Under the pieces are notes generated by a model. It did no database searches, had not been told where the DNA came from, and was given only the letters and a program-made list of their open reading frames with translations. Below, one piece after another: positions 62,111 to 64,000 of a DNA stretch of 64,000 nt (positions within the stretch are counted from its first letter, which is position 1; each line of letters opens with the position of its first letter). Position numbers and translations under genes: made by a program. Origin of the DNA: JAPPHA01 sp965221575 (lineage in GTDB: Bacteria; Pseudomonadota; Alphaproteobacteria; Rhodobacterales; Rhodobacteraceae); assembly GCA_965221575.1 (NCBI GenBank), contig CBDCSM010000013.1, forward strand, positions 372,001-436,000, read 5' to 3'.

Positions 62111-62911
62111 CTATTCCGCCGCGACCAGCATCGTATCCGGCAGACGGCCGTCCGGGGTCCGGGCGGTGCGGCGCATGTCCGTCTTGACGTAACGGGTGTC
62201 GTACCCGTTGAACAAGTGGCCGAGCAGGCTCCGATCAAGATCGGATGTTCCGAATAACCAGTCCATGATCGGAAACGTCAGGTTCATGTTGCGTTCCATC
62301 ATGAGAGACTGATTGTGATGCGCCGTGTGATGACGCCGGATGGTGTTCACGAACGGCATGTTGCGGACGAACCGGTTCTCGTCGACGTGACAGCAGAAAT
62401 GCATGAACTCGTAGACCAGGTACATGGCCGTGGTCGTCGTGATCACGAGCCAACCAATGTTGGGCGTGAACAACCAGCCGGCGACGAGTGCAATTGGTAT
62501 CGACATGCAGATGAAGGTTACCAGCGCGAACGGCGGAAAAAAGGTGACACGCCAGTCGTGCTGGCCGGCAAAACGCATCTCGTCGTCAGTGAAGAACTGA
62601 TGGTGCATCATGGTATGGCGCATGTATATGGCTCGCAATGCCTTGATCTTCTGCGGCCTGTGCATGACGTAAGTGTGCAAAAACCACTCGAAGAAATTGG
62701 CGCCAACAAATGTTATCGGCACAATCAGCATTTCATACCAGCGTACGTTTTCGATGCTCTGGACATAGATCGTCAGAGCCGCGAATCCGATCGCATAGAT
62801 CACGCTTACATGAAGCCACCCGTTGTACCAGCCGACGATCCGGCGGCGGTAGGTTTCGCGATACCTGCGTTGTCGTTCCGACATTTGCGACTGTTCGAGT
62901 TCCTGGAACAT
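62111..62911 (-). CDS. Fatty acid hydroxylase/sterol desaturase superfamily membrane protein
   Basis: This 266-residue integral membrane di-iron enzyme has several hydrophobic helices and the histidine boxes HTYVMH, HTMMHHQF, HFCCHVDEN and RRHHTAHHN. It uses O2 to hydroxylate or desaturate a lipid or carotenoid-like substrate, which is unknown. Homology supports the ATG at 62911 (MFQELEQSQ), 19 bases after the DUF6166 gene stop, suggesting a two-gene operon. Confidence 0.85.
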   Translation of the reverse strand: MFQELEQSQMSERQRRYRETYRRRIVGWYNGWLHVSVIYAIGFAALTIYVQSIENVRWYEMLIVPITFVGANFFEWFLHTYVMHRPQKIKALRAIYMRHTMMHHQFFTDDEMRFAGQHDWRVTFFPPFALVTFICMSIPIALVAGWLFTPNIGWLVITTTTAMYLVYEFMHFCCHVDENRFVRNMPFVNTIRRHHTAHHNQSLMMERNMNLTFPIMDWLFGTSDLDRSLLGHLFNGYDTRYVKTDMRRTARTPDGRLPDTMLVAAE

Positions 62912-62930
62912 TGTTCCTTCCTTTAACCTT

Positions 62931-63248
62931 TCAATACGTGATTCTGGCATTCACAAGGGCACGTTCGACATCAGCCGACGTCATCTCCCATTCGTTTCCG
63001 AAATAAGCGACTACCCTGGACATGAATGCCTCGCATTCGGCTCTGGCCTGCTCATCGTCCCCGAAATGATCTGCCAGGATCGCCAAGGCCAGCTGTTTTG
63101 GCCCATCGCCCTCATAGCTCCATTCGAATCCGCGCCTCGTGTATGCGCAGAAGTCCAGACAGGGGTCCAGGGGTTCGCCATCCACCGTGACCTCGGCACC
63201 GTCGATGTTTCTCTCTCCCCTGTACGTACGCTGGACCATTTCACTCAT
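62931..63248 (-). CDS. DUF6166-like protein
   Basis: The 105-residue protein contains RTYRGERNIDGAEVTVDGEP, then FEWSYEGDGPKQLALAILAD, which fits the DUF6166 pattern (WgYxGsGPxQLALAiL). Function unknown; small, probably soluble. It starts at ATG 63248 next to an A+T-rich promoter region (63249-63300) and precedes the fatty-acid-hydroxylase-like gene. Confidence 0.65.
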   Translation of the reverse strand: MSEMVQRTYRGERNIDGAEVTVDGEPLDPCLDFCAYTRRGFEWSYEGDGPKQLALAILADHFGDDEQARAECEAFMSRVVAYFGNEWEMTSADVERALVNARITY

Positions 63249-63316
63249 AGATTGGTTGCAAAAATTTAGTCATTGAGTAATATATCAGACGTGTATTAAC
63301 TTGCAATGGGTGGTGA

Positions 63317-63706
63317 ATGTCAGCAACCGGACCGTTGGCGGATATAGATTACCAGGTGCTAGCGGGGTTCCAAGGGGGGGCCGTCATTGCCGTCTGGTCA
63401 ACGGTCATGATCAGCGGGTTCCTCCCCAGGGCGGCCGGTCCGGCGGTTGTACGTGGACCAGTGGGAAGCGTGCTCGTGTATTTGTCGGCCCTGGCCATAT
63501 TCGTCCTGCTCGCGGTACTGGTCCTCGCCGCGCCAGGATTGCCATGGGCGGTGAGCACGATAGCTGTGGGGCTGGCTGTTCTCGGCGCACCATTCCTCGC
63601 CCAACCACTGCCGGGGTGGTTCCGGAATTCACGATCCGGACTTCTTGCCGTGCTGACATCATGTGCCGCGGCTTCGTATATGCTGGCCAGTTTCATCCAA
63701 ATCTGA
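63317..63706 (+). CDS. Small four-helix membrane protein
   Basis: The 129-residue protein has about four hydrophobic segments (residues 15-35, 48-70, 72-90, 105-128), including SVLVYLSALAIFVLLAVLVL. I do not recognise a family. It is followed 13 bases later by another small membrane protein, so the two probably work together. It is divergent from the DUF6166 gene. Confidence 0.6.
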   Translation: MSATGPLADIDYQVLAGFQGGAVIAVWSTVMISGFLPRAAGPAVVRGPVGSVLVYLSALAIFVLLAVLVLAAPGLPWAVSTIAVGLAVLGAPFLAQPLPGWFRNSRSGLLAVLTSCAAASYMLASFIQI

Positions 63707-63719
63707 ACGGAGGGCACTG

Positions 63720-63905
63720 ATGCCGCCGATGATACGCGCGCTGTTGACCATGGCGGTTATTGCCGCCAGTGTCGTGTTCTGGTTCATGCGCCAAAGGATT
63801 ATGCTGGATGTCTCCGCCGAGTTGCTATTTGGGCTGGCGGCTTTCATGTGTGTAGCAGTCTGGTTGTTCCCTGAGGTCAAGAAGGACGACAACCGTAAAC
63901 GGTGA
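63720..63905 (+). CDS. Small two-helix membrane protein
   Basis: The 61-residue protein has two hydrophobic helices (ALLTMAVIAASVVFWFM and LLFGLAAFMCVAVWLF) and a charged tail (KKDDNRKR). GGAGGG lies upstream of the ATG at 63720. It probably forms an operon with the preceding membrane protein. No known family recognised. Confidence 0.55.
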   Translation: MPPMIRALLTMAVIAASVVFWFMRQRIMLDVSAELLFGLAAFMCVAVWLFPEVKKDDNRKR

Positions 63906-63932
63906 CCGCGGAAGCACGTGTTTCCCTATCAG

Positions 63933-64000
63933 CTAAAGGCTGGCACGCGTGAACTCGGACATGTAGTCGATCAACCGGTCCGAGGACTGGGCGGCTTCGT
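63933..64000 (-). CDS. C-terminal end of a gene running off the window
   Basis: The last 21 codons before a TAG at 63935-63933 read EAAQSSDRLIDYMSEFTRAS then Leu, and continue past the window edge. The composition is clearly coding, but too little is present to name the protein. Confidence 0.5.
   Translation of the reverse strand, partial: EAAQSSDRLIDYMSEFTRASL

Noticed and set aside
1..64000. CRISPR arrays, tRNA and rRNA genes
   Set aside because: No regularly spaced direct repeats, T-loop-like GGTTCGAATCC contexts with a cloverleaf, or rRNA-like stretches were recognised.

Overview
The window looks like a chromosomal segment of a G+C-rich alphaproteobacterium. Three landmarks point there: the hisS-hisZ-hisG operon facing a DUF1489 gene, a B12-dependent class II ribonucleotide reductase, and a DUF1127 protein. 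Housekeeping blocks (ruvCAB, prmA/msrA/rpsD, hisSZG, dnaE, nrdJ) alternate with accessory regions. No tRNA, rRNA or CRISPR array was recognised.

Layout. 0-2.3 kb holds ruvC-ruvA-ruvB. 3.4-5.9 kb holds a TonB-dependent receptor broken by one extra base. 6.5-9.4 kb holds a DUF1127 gene, prmA, msrA and rpsD. 9.8-13.7 kb is a sulfur module: a YeeE/YedE transporter broken by one missing base, facing soxY-soxZ-soxE-soxF (SoxEF is a flavocytochrome c sulfide dehydrogenase pair).

13.93-29.95 kb is a catabolic island bounded by two inverted, roughly 77-bp imperfect repeats, each carrying two 14-bp iterons. It starts with a decayed DUF4338 (DruA-like) gene plus an IS4-like transposase fragment. Cargo: an LIV-type ABC importer, an aldo/keto reductase, an aldo/keto reductase-RidA fusion, a free RidA, an SRPBCC protein, a TIGR04076 protein, a kynureninase-like/cyclase fusion and a two-subunit indolepyruvate-type ferredoxin oxidoreductase. 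Together they suggest uptake and oxidation of an aromatic or indolic amino-acid-like compound.

30-31.8 kb holds an orphan formylglycine-generating enzyme and a CobW-family pseudogene. 31.8-47.0 kb is a second catabolic locus arranged divergently around a SorC regulator. On the minus strand it has a PTE-type lactonase, a UlaD-like protein with altered active-site residues, a UlaE-like epimerase and a PfkB kinase. On the plus strand it has a split transketolase, an AraD/UlaF-like protein, a MalK/E/F/G-type importer, a Tm-1-like protein and a trimethylamine-dehydrogenase-like flavoprotein. This resembles L-ascorbate/keto-gulonate catabolism, but with ABC instead of PTS uptake.

47-49.5 kb carries a decaying RecQ-phosphoribosyltransferase/DprA locus. 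After nrdJ and hisSZG there is a small HEPN gene pair, then dnaE. At 61.1-62.05 kb lie IS-transposase and panB-like remnants, followed by a fatty-acid-hydroxylase-family gene, a DUF6166 gene and two small membrane proteins. Several otherwise intact genes are each interrupted by exactly one base, so assembly error and real gene decay must both be considered.
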